Shown here: piece by piece, positions 1-5,267 of the stretch
Numbering within the stretch: position 1 is the first letter of the stretch
How the letters are laid out: each line of letters begins with the position of its first letter
Assembly: GCA_034436045.1 (NCBI GenBank)
Contig: DAOTVZ010000216.1
Span: forward strand, 1-5,464
DNA: 5,464 nucleotides
Origin: H111-94 sp034436045
Lineage (GTDB): Bacteria > Chloroflexota > Ktedonobacteria > Ktedonobacterales > Ktedonobacteraceae
Direction of reading: 5' to 3'
Position numbers and translations under genes: made by a program
The notes under the pieces: generated by a model
What the model saw: only the letters and a program-made list of their open reading frames with translations
Database searches by the model: none
Told to the model about the DNA's origin: nothing

Positions 1-2
1 TG

Positions 3-10
3 TATAAAAT
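3..10 (+). promoter_or_regulatory. Possible -10 element upstream of pstB
   Basis: TATAAAAT lies about 50 bases ahead of the pstB start and resembles a sigma-70 -10 box. Any -35 box would fall outside the window, so this cannot be completed. It may equally be AT-rich spacer after an upstream pst gene. Confidence 0.2.
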
Positions 11-47
11 AGAAGAAAGCAGAGCAACAGGGCGTGTTCGCTCTCTC

Positions 48-54
48 AGGGAGG
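48..54 (+). promoter_or_regulatory. Ribosome binding site deciding the TTG start of pstB
   Basis: AGGGAGG sits 5 bases before the TTG at 60. It is a strong Shine-Dalgarno match and supports the long form of PstB with its N-terminal tail. No comparably placed site was noticed ahead of an internal start before the ABC core. Confidence 0.7.
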
Positions 55-59
55 CTCAA

Positions 60-938
60 TTGGATATACAGGTTAATAAAACGGGGCAGCAGATCGAAGT
101 CACGCCTCTCGTTGGCCAGATTCCCGCCACAGCCAATGTGCCGAAGGTGCAGGTAAGCCAGCAGAGTGTTCCTGCCGATGAGCGCGCGGGAGTAAAAATC
201 GACGTCAGGCATACCAATTTTTTCTACGGAACCAAGCAGGCGCTGTATGACGTCTCTATACCCATCTACGAGCGACAGGTGACGGCTCTCATTGGCCCGT
301 CGGGGTGCGGCAAATCGACCTTTCTGCGCACGCTCAATCGTATGAACGATCTTATTCCGGGCACCCGCATCGAGGGCGAGGCGCTACTGGATGGGCAGAA
401 TATCTACGCACGCGGTACCGATGTGGTGCTGCTGCGTCAGCGGGTGGGCATGGTCTTTCAGCGTCCCAATCCTTTCCCCAAATCGATTTTCGAGAATATT
501 GCCTATGGCTTGCGTGTGCAGGGCAAGTCAAAGAGAGAGCTTGAGGAGGCGGTGGAACAGAGTCTGCGCGCTGCTGCTCTGTGGGATGAAGTCAAAGACC
601 GCCTCAAATCGTCGGCGCTTGGCCTGTCGGGCGGGCAGCAGCAGCGTCTATGCATTGCACGTGCCCTGGCTGTCAGGCCGGAGGTGTTGCTGATGGACGA
701 GCCATGCTCGGCGTTGGATCCCATCGCCACGCTCAAAATCGAAGAACTTATCACCGAACTGGTGAAAGATTACACTATTGTGATAGTGACGCATAACATG
801 CAGCAGGCAGCGCGCGTCTCACAATTTACAGGGTTTTTCCTGAGCGGTAAACTGATAGAACATGCGAAAACGGTTAATCTGTTCGAGCGACCACAGAAAA
901 AAGAAACTGAGGATTATATCAGCGGTCGCTTCGGTTAA
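60..938 (+). CDS. pstB: Phosphate ABC transporter ATP-binding protein PstB
   Basis: This is the cytoplasmic ATPase of the PstSCAB high-affinity phosphate importer; it hydrolyses ATP to drive phosphate uptake through PstA/PstC. All ABC signatures are visible: Walker A GPSGCGKST (residues 79-87), Q-loop MVFQRPNPFP (131-140, Q134), signature LSGGQQQR (189-196), Walker B LLMDEP with E214, D-loop SALD (217-220) and H-loop H245. The RPNPFPKSI stretch after the Q-loop and the opening NRMNDLIPG are typical of PstB rather than other ABC ATPases. The TTG start is chosen because AGGGAGG lies 5 bases upstream. The protein is 292 aa against about 250-260 for the family. The excess is a low-complexity N-terminal tail of roughly 45 residues before the ABC core (core begins near VKIDVRHTNFFYG). 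pstS, pstC and pstA presumably lie upstream of the window. The next gene, 41 bases downstream, is a PhoB-like regulator. Confidence 0.96.
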   Translation: MDIQVNKTGQQIEVTPLVGQIPATANVPKVQVSQQSVPADERAGVKIDVRHTNFFYGTKQALYDVSIPIYERQVTALIGPSGCGKSTFLRTLNRMNDLIPGTRIEGEALLDGQNIYARGTDVVLLRQRVGMVFQRPNPFPKSIFENIAYGLRVQGKSKRELEEAVEQSLRAAALWDEVKDRLKSSALGLSGGQQQRLCIARALAVRPEVLLMDEPCSALDPIATLKIEELITELVKDYTIVIVTHNMQQAARVSQFTGFFLSGKLIEHAKTVNLFERPQKKETEDYISGRFG

Positions 939-979
939 TCCGGTCGGTTCTGTATGACAGGTAGACGGGAGGGAAGCTC

Positions 980-1723
980 GTGGCACGCAAAATACTGGTG
1001 GTAGATGATGAAGAGGTGCTGGTGGAGACGCTGGCATACAATTTAGAGCAGGCAGGCTATATCGTCACCACCGCCGCCGACGGGGTGAGCGCGTTAGAGG
1101 CGGCGCGGCGCGAAAAACCAGACCTGATCGTACTGGACCTGATGCTGCCTGAAATCGATGGCCTGGAGGTATGCCGTCAACTGCGGCGTGAGAGCAGCAC
1201 GGCCACTATCCCCATCCTGATGCTGACCGCGAAAAGCGACGAGATCGATAAGGTCGTTGGCCTCGAAGTCGGGGCCGACGATTATGTGACCAAACCCTTT
1301 GGACGGCGCGAGCTACTGGCGCGTGTGCGCGCGTTGCTACGGCGTTCTGAGTATGCGCCTGCGCCGGAAGAAGCCGCATCACATGCGCCACAAGAAGGGA
1401 CGCAGGAAGTGCCGCGTCCCAATCGTGAACTGGTGGCGGGTCCACTGCGCATTGACCTGGCTGGAAGGCGCGTCAACTGTCGTGGCAAAGAACTGGACTT
1501 GCAACCCAAGCAGTTCGATCTGCTGACCTACCTCGTGCGCAATCGCGGCACCGTCTTGACGCGCGACCAGTTGCTGCACAACGTCTGGGGTTACGACTAC
1601 GTGGGCGATACGCGCACCGTCGATGTGCATATTCGCTGGCTACGCGAGAAGATTGAGGAGGACCCGGCGAACCCGAAACTGATTCAAACCGTGCGCGGCG
1701 TCGGCTATGCCTTCCGGTGGTAG
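980..1723 (+). CDS. OmpR/PhoB-family response regulator, probably phosphate-responsive
   Basis: This is a 247-aa two-component transcription factor: a receiver domain (about 3-120) and a C-terminal winged-helix DNA-binding domain (about 155-247). The receiver has the acidic pair D9/D10, phosphoacceptor D53 in VLDLMLP, T83 and K105 (TKPF), so it should be phosphorylatable. The effector domain ends with the OmpR/PhoB signature TVDVHIRWLREKIEEDP and VRGVGYAF. An Ala/Pro/Glu-rich linker (about 123-154) joins the domains and is longer than in E. coli PhoB. The GTG start is supported by GGGAGGGAAG (967-976) ending 3 bases before it, with the GGAGG core at optimal distance. It lies 41 bases after pstB on the same strand, so PhoB/PhoP-like control of phosphate genes is likely. 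That role is inferred from position, since OmpR-family members look alike. No histidine kinase gene follows it here. Confidence 0.93.
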   Translation: MARKILVVDDEEVLVETLAYNLEQAGYIVTTAADGVSALEAARREKPDLIVLDLMLPEIDGLEVCRQLRRESSTATIPILMLTAKSDEIDKVVGLEVGADDYVTKPFGRRELLARVRALLRRSEYAPAPEEAASHAPQEGTQEVPRPNRELVAGPLRIDLAGRRVNCRGKELDLQPKQFDLLTYLVRNRGTVLTRDQLLHNVWGYDYVGDTRTVDVHIRWLREKIEEDPANPKLIQTVRGVGYAFRW

Positions 1724-1734
1724 AGAGAAAAGAC

Positions 1735-1740
1735 AAGGAG
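1735..1740 (+). promoter_or_regulatory. Ribosome binding site deciding the epimerase start
   Basis: AAGGAG stands 6 bases before ATG 1747. It argues against the in-frame upstream GTG at 1717, which overlaps the last codons of the response regulator and would encode a charged stretch (MVERKDKEQH) with no family counterpart. Confidence 0.75.
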
Positions 1741-1746
1741 CAGCAT

Positions 1747-2823
1747 ATGTCACAGACCACCATCCAATCCGTGCAGGTGGAACCGCTCACGATTCCATTG
1801 CTGGAGCCATTCACAATTGCCACGGGAGGCGTTACCGAGGCGCGTAACGTCTTAATCACCGTCACGCTCAGAGATGGTAGCGTGGGTTATGGCGAGTGTG
1901 CGCCGTTCCCGCCCAGCACGGGTGAGTCGCAGGAGACGGCGCTGGCAGCAGCACAGGCGTGCGCGGAACTGCTGCGCGGGCGCGATGCCGCTCACTGGCG
2001 CGCGCTCTCAAAGCTGCTCAAAAGCGTTTTCTACGCGCAGGCCACTGTCTGTGCAGGCATGGAAATGGCTCTGTTGGATGCCCTCACTCGCTCACATGGC
2101 ATGCCGCTCTACGTCTTCTTCGGCGGGGCCAGCACGCAGGTCGAAACAGATATCAGTATTCCGCTCGTCGCGCCTGAACACGCCTATCAACTGGCTGAGG
2201 ACGCGCTGATCAAAGGCATTACCAGCATTAAGGTTAAGGTTGGCGGCAACCTGCAAGATGATGTTGAGCGCGTTGAGGCCATCCGCGAGGGCGCTCCCGG
2301 TCTACCCATCACGCTCGACGCCAATCAGGGCTACACGCCGGATGAGGCACTGCTCTGCCTGGAAGCGCTGGACGACCGTGACATTCGCCCACTCATGATC
2401 GAGCAACCTGTCCACAAGGACGATTTCGAGGGCCTGCGCTACGTTACGCAACATAGTAGCGTCCCGGTCTTCGCCGACGAGAGCGCATCCAGCGCCGCCG
2501 CTGCTGCGCGTCTCATCGCTATGGGAGCCGTGAGTGGCATCAACATTAAGCTAATGAAGACTGGTGTCGTGGAGTCACTGGACATTGCCGCCCTGTGCCG
2601 TGCCACACACACCCAGTTGATGATCGGGGCTATGATTGAATCGCGGCTGGCCATCAGTTTCGCCGCGCACTTCGTCGCCGGTCTGGGCAACTTTCGCTAC
2701 ATCGACCTGGACACTCCCATGCTGCTCGCCACTGACCCCTTTGTCGGTGGCTATGAGCAAAAAGGCGGCATTTACGACCTCTCCAGCATTAAAAAAGGGA
2801 CGGACATCTCTATAAAGATATGA
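1747..2823 (+). CDS. Dipeptide epimerase (enolase superfamily, L-Ala-D/L-Glu epimerase-like)
   Basis: This 358-aa member of the muconate-lactonizing subgroup of the enolase superfamily is predicted to epimerise the alpha carbon of a dipeptide residue, classically L-Ala-D-Glu to L-Ala-L-Glu in murein peptide recycling. It has an N-terminal capping domain (about 1-130) followed by a TIM barrel. Catalytic motifs are complete: K162-x-K164 in IKVKVG, metal ligands D191 (DANQGY), E219 (IEQP) and D244 (ADES), and the opposite base K268 (NIKLMKTG). The DLD motif (D320, D322) near the C terminus is the dipeptide-binding DxD that separates dipeptide epimerases from muconate cycloisomerases and o-succinylbenzoate synthases. 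An in-frame GTG at 1717 would add 10 residues and overlap the regulator gene. ATG 1747 is preferred because AAGGAG precedes it by 6 bases. The gene follows the regulator by 23 bases and probably shares its transcript. Exact dipeptide specificity cannot be read from the sequence. Confidence 0.9.
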   Translation: MSQTTIQSVQVEPLTIPLLEPFTIATGGVTEARNVLITVTLRDGSVGYGECAPFPPSTGESQETALAAAQACAELLRGRDAAHWRALSKLLKSVFYAQATVCAGMEMALLDALTRSHGMPLYVFFGGASTQVETDISIPLVAPEHAYQLAEDALIKGITSIKVKVGGNLQDDVERVEAIREGAPGLPITLDANQGYTPDEALLCLEALDDRDIRPLMIEQPVHKDDFEGLRYVTQHSSVPVFADESASSAAAAARLIAMGAVSGINIKLMKTGVVESLDIAALCRATHTQLMIGAMIESRLAISFAAHFVAGLGNFRYIDLDTPMLLATDPFVGGYEQKGGIYDLSSIKKGTDISIKI

Positions 2824-2827
2824 TGTA

Positions 2828-3766
2828 TCACATTGACGGTGAGGGGTTGCGCTGTGAGAAGAGCCAGGAGAAGAAATCTGGCACGGGCGAGGGGCCATTC
2901 ATCGTCGCGTAGACCTTATCCCAGATTTCGTGACCGGATTGGGGAAATTCCGTGTAGCGCGGGTGGCCCCCGGCGGCTTCAATGGCCTGAATCATGTCAC
3001 GGGAGCCTGAAACGGGTACAACATTATCCTTTGTACCATGAAAGGCCCAGATGGGCAGCTTGACGAGGCGCGCCGCCAGTGCCGGGTCGCCTGCTCCGGC
3101 CAGGGGAGCGGCGGCGGCGAAGTAGTTTGGCCAGCGTTCAATCGCATCCCAGACGCCGTAGCCGCCCATCGAGAGGCCGGTGATATAGCGGCGATGAGGA
3201 TCGATGTGATACTGCTGCTGGACGAGATTGAGAATCTCCATTGCCGCCTCAAGTTGTGGCGTGGGCTGAGGAGCCAGTGTGTACGAACCATGCCAGGCCG
3301 GTATATCCACCCATTGGGACGGATTGACGACCTGCGGCACAACAATAAAACTGGGCCAGTGCTGCTGTACATTGGGGCTGTACTTGCCGTTAGCGGGATA
3401 ACCTGGTCCCCAGACCTGCACATAGGCCTGGCGCATAAGAACCTCGCGGTTCTGGGCCGCCGTTTTGCCTTTGGTCGCGCGCTCACCGCCACCGTGCAGC
3501 AGCAGAACGACAGGATAAGCCTGAGTCGGATTATAATTGGCGGGCACATAGAGATAGTACGTCATCTGGAAACCGGCAGGCGAGACATATGTGCGTGTAA
3601 GATAATTATCTGACTCCTGTGTCAAAACAGGGATTTGCTTCTTGATAAAGGCTTTAACGGGGCTTTGTGGTACAAAATGTAAATAGAGAGCGGTAATACA
3701 AAGCAGCGTCAGCAGACTGGTTCCTCCCCATAATAACCATCTACGCCATCGTTTGGGTGCATTCAT
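2828..3766 (-). CDS. Membrane-anchored or exported alpha/beta-hydrolase, COG4099-like esterase/peptidase
   Basis: This 312-aa serine hydrolase has a basic N terminus (KRWRR) followed by a hydrophobic segment at about 11-30, a signal anchor or uncleaved signal peptide; no lipobox or clear AxA cleavage site stands out. The catalytic domain should therefore lie outside the membrane. The triad is visible: nucleophile S199 in GLSMGG, D247 in HGTKDNVVP and H279 in SGHE, with the oxyanion motif HGGGERA at 91-97. The blocks HWPSFIVVPQ, RYITGLSMGGYGVWDAIERWP, LPIWAFHGTKD and YTEFPQSGHEIWDKVY match what I recall of COG4099 'predicted peptidase'/carboxylesterase proteins. The natural substrate (ester or peptide) is not predictable. 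The ATG has AAGGAA 5 bases upstream (minus strand, 3772-3777). The gene is convergent with the epimerase gene, with 4 bases between the two stops. Confidence 0.88.
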   Translation of the reverse strand: MNAPKRWRRWLLWGGTSLLTLLCITALYLHFVPQSPVKAFIKKQIPVLTQESDNYLTRTYVSPAGFQMTYYLYVPANYNPTQAYPVVLLLHGGGERATKGKTAAQNREVLMRQAYVQVWGPGYPANGKYSPNVQQHWPSFIVVPQVVNPSQWVDIPAWHGSYTLAPQPTPQLEAAMEILNLVQQQYHIDPHRRYITGLSMGGYGVWDAIERWPNYFAAAAPLAGAGDPALAARLVKLPIWAFHGTKDNVVPVSGSRDMIQAIEAAGGHPRYTEFPQSGHEIWDKVYATMNGPSPVPDFFSWLFSQRNPSPSM

Positions 3767-3812
3767 TCCAGTTCCTTCTCTTCCAGATACAGATACTCAA
3801 TATACCTTTATC

Positions 3813-3818
3813 AGTATA
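3813..3818 (-). promoter_or_regulatory. Possible -10 box of the esterase gene
   Basis: Read on the minus strand, the hexamer is TATACT, about 47 bases ahead of the esterase ATG, in an AT-rich stretch that also offers TATATT closer in. No good -35 box lies 16-18 bases upstream, so the assignment is tentative. Confidence 0.25.
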
Positions 3819-3861
3819 ATGTATCAGGCGGTGTTTCCGTGACACCTGTCTGCGCGGGCAA

Positions 3862-4038
3862 GGAAAAATTGGGCAGTATAAAGAGCGTTGGAAGACGATT
3901 CGCACCAACAATGTGATCGAACGGCTTTTCGGAGAAGTCAAGCGCCGTTCGCACACGATGGCTGCCGCCTTTCGCAACGAGGGGAGCTGCGTCCTGCTCT
4001 TGTACGCTGTGATTCGCAGTCTCAAGTTCAACTGGAAA
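3862..4038 (+). pseudogene. 3' remnant of an IS256/Mutator-family transposase
   Basis: The frame starting near 3862 encodes about 59 residues including ERWKTIRTNNVIERLFGEVKRRSH and a following SCVLLLYAVIRSLKFNW. This is the conserved C-terminal block of IS256/Mutator transposases (family pattern HWK-x-IRTTN-x-IER-x-F-x-E-x-RRRT and a terminal Y-x-V-x-x-x-N-x-x-W). The frame is closed by TAA at 3817-3819, and no catalytic DDE core precedes it, so at least 80% of a roughly 400-aa transposase is missing. The frame stays open to 4206 only because it runs antisense through the dehalogenase gene. Homology stops at about 4038, two bases before the stop codon of that gene, suggesting a deletion or recombination junction there. 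No terminal inverted repeat was recognised. The fragment is surely inactive. Confidence 0.8.
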
Positions 4039-4039
4039 G

Positions 4040-4705
4040 TTATTCTCTATCGGCCAACTCCACCAGTGTCTTCACCACCATTGGGGGGCGTGTGCCAAGA
4101 CCATCGAAGACACCGCCGGAGCGGTCGAGCCAGGTGGCTTGCATGCCCGCATGTAATGCTCCCACCACATCAAAGGGATTTGATGAGATCAGGCGAATCT
4201 CGTTGAGCGGGCGCGCGAGTTTCTGACCGACAAGCTGATAAGCGCGTGGTGCCGGTTTGTAGGTGCGCACTTCATCGACGCTGATGAAGCCGCTCAGATA
4301 GGTGTTGAGTCCGGCGAACTCCATCAGCGCACGTAGCATTGTGGGTGTGCCATTGGAGAAAACGACCATCGTGTGATTTTTTAGCTGTAGTCTTCGCAGG
4401 CCCTCCAGTACATCAGGGAACACCTCTAGCCGGTTATACTCTTCCATTAATTGTTGTTTCTGCTCGTCCGTTAGCTCGTGGCCGGTGGCGGCCAGCGCGT
4501 AGTCCAGCGCGCACCGCGTCACATAAGCGAAATTCTTATACTGCTCCATTGCAACCAGCCGAAAGGTATATTCGAGCTGCTTCTGCCGCCACAGCTCCGC
4601 GATACGTTTTGTGTCCTGCACAATCCAGCGATCAAGCTGCTGCCAGATGCGCACGGGGTTGACCAGCGTGCCGTACATGTCAAAGGCCAGTGCTTCCTGG
4701 GCCAT
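4040..4705 (-). CDS. HAD-superfamily type II enzyme, (S)-2-haloacid dehalogenase-like
   Basis: This is a 221-aa cytoplasmic hydrolase predicted to displace halide from L-2-haloacids, giving D-2-hydroxyacids. HAD motifs are complete: nucleophile D9 in FDMYGTL, S117-N118 in SNGT, K150 in YKPAP and SSNPFD at 174-179. Compared with the well-studied L-DEX enzyme (about 232 aa), nearly every active-site residue recurs one position earlier: D9, Y11, T13, R40, L44, F59, S117, N118, K150, Y156, S174, N176, D179. R40 within LWRQKQLEYTFR is the halide-binding helix signature of this subgroup and separates it from ordinary HAD phosphatases. One change is F178 where L-DEX has Trp. ATG 4705 has AAGGAG 9 bases upstream. 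The gene's 3' end touches the transposase remnant, and its upstream region carries operator-like palindromes. Real substrates may be other than haloacids. Confidence 0.87.
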   Translation of the reverse strand: MAQEALAFDMYGTLVNPVRIWQQLDRWIVQDTKRIAELWRQKQLEYTFRLVAMEQYKNFAYVTRCALDYALAATGHELTDEQKQQLMEEYNRLEVFPDVLEGLRRLQLKNHTMVVFSNGTPTMLRALMEFAGLNTYLSGFISVDEVRTYKPAPRAYQLVGQKLARPLNEIRLISSNPFDVVGALHAGMQATWLDRSGGVFDGLGTRPPMVVKTLVELADRE

Positions 4706-4734
4706 TGCTTTACTCTCCTTTGCGTAAGTATCAA

Positions 4735-4740
4735 ACTATA
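4735..4740 (-). promoter_or_regulatory. Possible -10 box of the dehalogenase-like gene
   Basis: On the minus strand the hexamer is TATAGT, 29 bases ahead of the ATG. No clear -35 hexamer is found at the usual distance (GGGGTA occupies that place), so transcription may need an activator or a different sigma factor. The 14-bp palindrome fills most of the -35/-10 spacer. Confidence 0.4.
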
Positions 4741-4742
4741 TA

Positions 4743-4756
4743 CACTACATGTAGTG
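4743..4756. promoter_or_regulatory. Operator-like perfect 14-bp palindrome
   Basis: CACTACATGTAGTG is a perfect inverted repeat with no spacer, 38 bases ahead of the dehalogenase-like start and directly upstream of its likely -10 box. That is a classical operator position. The 16-mer at 4742-4757 agrees with the NrdR-box consensus (ACACWATATATWGTGT, as I recall it) at 13 positions, but NrdR boxes usually come in pairs near nrd genes, so another dimeric repressor is equally plausible. Confidence 0.45.
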
Positions 4757-4775
4757 ATACCCCTTGCAGGTATCA
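4755..4775. promoter_or_regulatory. Second inverted repeat, TGATACC-7-GGTATCA
   Basis: Two perfect 7-base arms (4755-4761 and 4769-4775) surround a 7-base spacer. The repeat overlaps the end of the 14-bp palindrome and lies on the upstream side of the dehalogenase promoter. The 21-bp span and two-turn geometry suit a dimeric regulator. There is no T-run after it, so it is not a terminator. Confidence 0.4.
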
Positions 4776-4915
4776 GGCCGCGTCTCATGTCCCTCCATCT
4801 GCGGTTTTTGCATATGTTCGGGAGAAACCTATTGGTATCGTATCATCTACGTAACGTTACCGCTTCCGGTTCGATGGTATAAATCTAGTTTTCCAACTAA
4901 AACCAGCGATGGGGA
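4776..4915. other. Intergenic stretch without a recognised gene
   Basis: This is part of the 562-base gap between the divergent dehalogenase-like and acetyltransferase genes. I see no coding region with a plausible start site. Small symmetric motifs occur: GTAACGTTAC, a 10-bp palindrome at 4851-4860, and TAGTT-4-AACTA at 4886-4899. TATAAA at 4878-4883 has no matching -35 box. None has a clear role. The rest of the gap (5045-5178) also shows nothing I can name. Confidence 0.5.
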
Positions 4916-5044
4916 TATGCCGTAGGGGCGTGATTCATCACGCCCTGCTCCTCCCGTCGAGCCGCTCTCAAGGCATGATGAATCACGCCCTGCTCGTCCG
5001 TCATTCCCCTCTCAGGGCGTGATGAATCACGCCCCTACGGCATA
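4916..5044. repeat. MITE-like element: perfect 32-bp terminal inverted repeats around tandem repeats
   Basis: The left arm 4916-4947 and right arm 5013-5044 are exact reverse complements over 32 bases, beginning TATGCCGTAGGGGCGTGATT on the left. The element has no ORF of note. If the outermost TA on each side (4916-4917 and 5043-5044) is read as a target duplication, the body is 125 bp with ends TGCCGTAGG...CCTACGGCA, which fits TA-targeting transposons such as the IS630/Tc1 type. Repeats with a GTAGGGGCG...CGCCC theme are, to my memory, dispersed in several bacterial genomes. It lies between two divergent genes, and its transcript would fold into one long hairpin or several nested ones. It could be a non-autonomous transposon or a REP-like dispersed palindrome. 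Confidence 0.75.
4926..5034. repeat. Tandem repeat, about 44-bp unit with a palindromic 20-bp core, 2.5 copies
   Basis: Three cores lie at 4926-4945 (GGGCGTGATTCATCACGCCC), 4971-4990 (AGGCATGATGAATCACGCCC) and 5015-5034 (GGGCGTGATGAATCACGCCC), starting 45 and 44 bases apart. Each is itself an inverted repeat with 9-base arms around a 2-base centre, TC in the first and GA in the others. The linkers 4946-4970 and 4991-5014 agree at about 19 of 25 aligned positions: both begin TGCTC, share TCC and GTC, and end CTCTCA. The middle core has two G-to-A changes that weaken its own stem. Confidence 0.8.
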
Positions 5045-5178
5045 ATGTCATTGCCGGTTTCGGGGGAAAAAATTCATCATTATGCTCTGCCCCTTATGCT
5101 CGTTTATCTCATAGGGAAATACCGTTTGAACCGCTGTCGTCCAATGGTCGCCTTGCTGACCTATTCCAGACGAAAAAT

Positions 5179-5207
5179 TTGCCACCCCTCCTGTACTATG
5201 TTATACT
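5179..5207 (+). promoter_or_regulatory. Sigma-70 promoter of the acetyltransferase gene
   Basis: The -35 box is TTGCCA (5179-5184, five of six consensus bases). After a spacer of exactly 17 bases comes -10 TATACT (5202-5207), preceded by the extended -10 dinucleotide TG (5199-5200). Transcription would start near 5214, giving a leader of about 54 bases before the ATG at 5268. This is the best promoter in the window. Confidence 0.7.
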
Positions 5208-5267
5208 TGGCCTCGAATTAATGACAGGCACCTATCTACGATAGCCTAGAAGGATCACAGGGATCGT

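Noticed and set aside
1717..1746. Upstream GTG start for the epimerase
   Set aside because: It overlaps the regulator, lacks a proper ribosome site and adds 10 charged residues; ATG 1747 has AAGGAG at 6 bases.
2992..3549. 185-aa minus-strand open frame within the esterase gene
   Set aside because: It is a shifted frame of the same strand as the real gene, with a serine/proline-rich composition typical of a shadow frame.
3038..3613. 191-aa plus-strand open frame across the esterase gene
   Set aside because: It is antisense to a gene with a full catalytic triad, has no recognisable motif and no good ribosome site; it follows from the codon bias of the opposite strand.
3830..3846. GGTGT-7-ACACC stem-loop as a terminator
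   Set aside because: The 5-bp stem is weak and no T-run follows on either strand.
3913..4206. 97-aa small protein starting at GTG 3913
   Set aside because: The first 40 residues are the end of a transposase frame that already begins upstream of this GTG, and the rest is antisense to the dehalogenase gene.
4478..4882. 134-aa plus-strand open frame spanning the dehalogenase start and the operator region
   Set aside because: It is mostly antisense to the dehalogenase gene, crosses its promoter, and resembles no family.
4926..5034. CRISPR array, because palindromic repeats recur every 44-45 bases
   Set aside because: The linkers are similar to each other instead of unique, there are only three cores, the outer arms form one large inverted repeat, and no cas gene is nearby.
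4916..5044. Rho-independent terminator shared by divergent genes
   Set aside because: It lies upstream of both neighbouring genes (they diverge from it), and no T-run follows the stem on either side.
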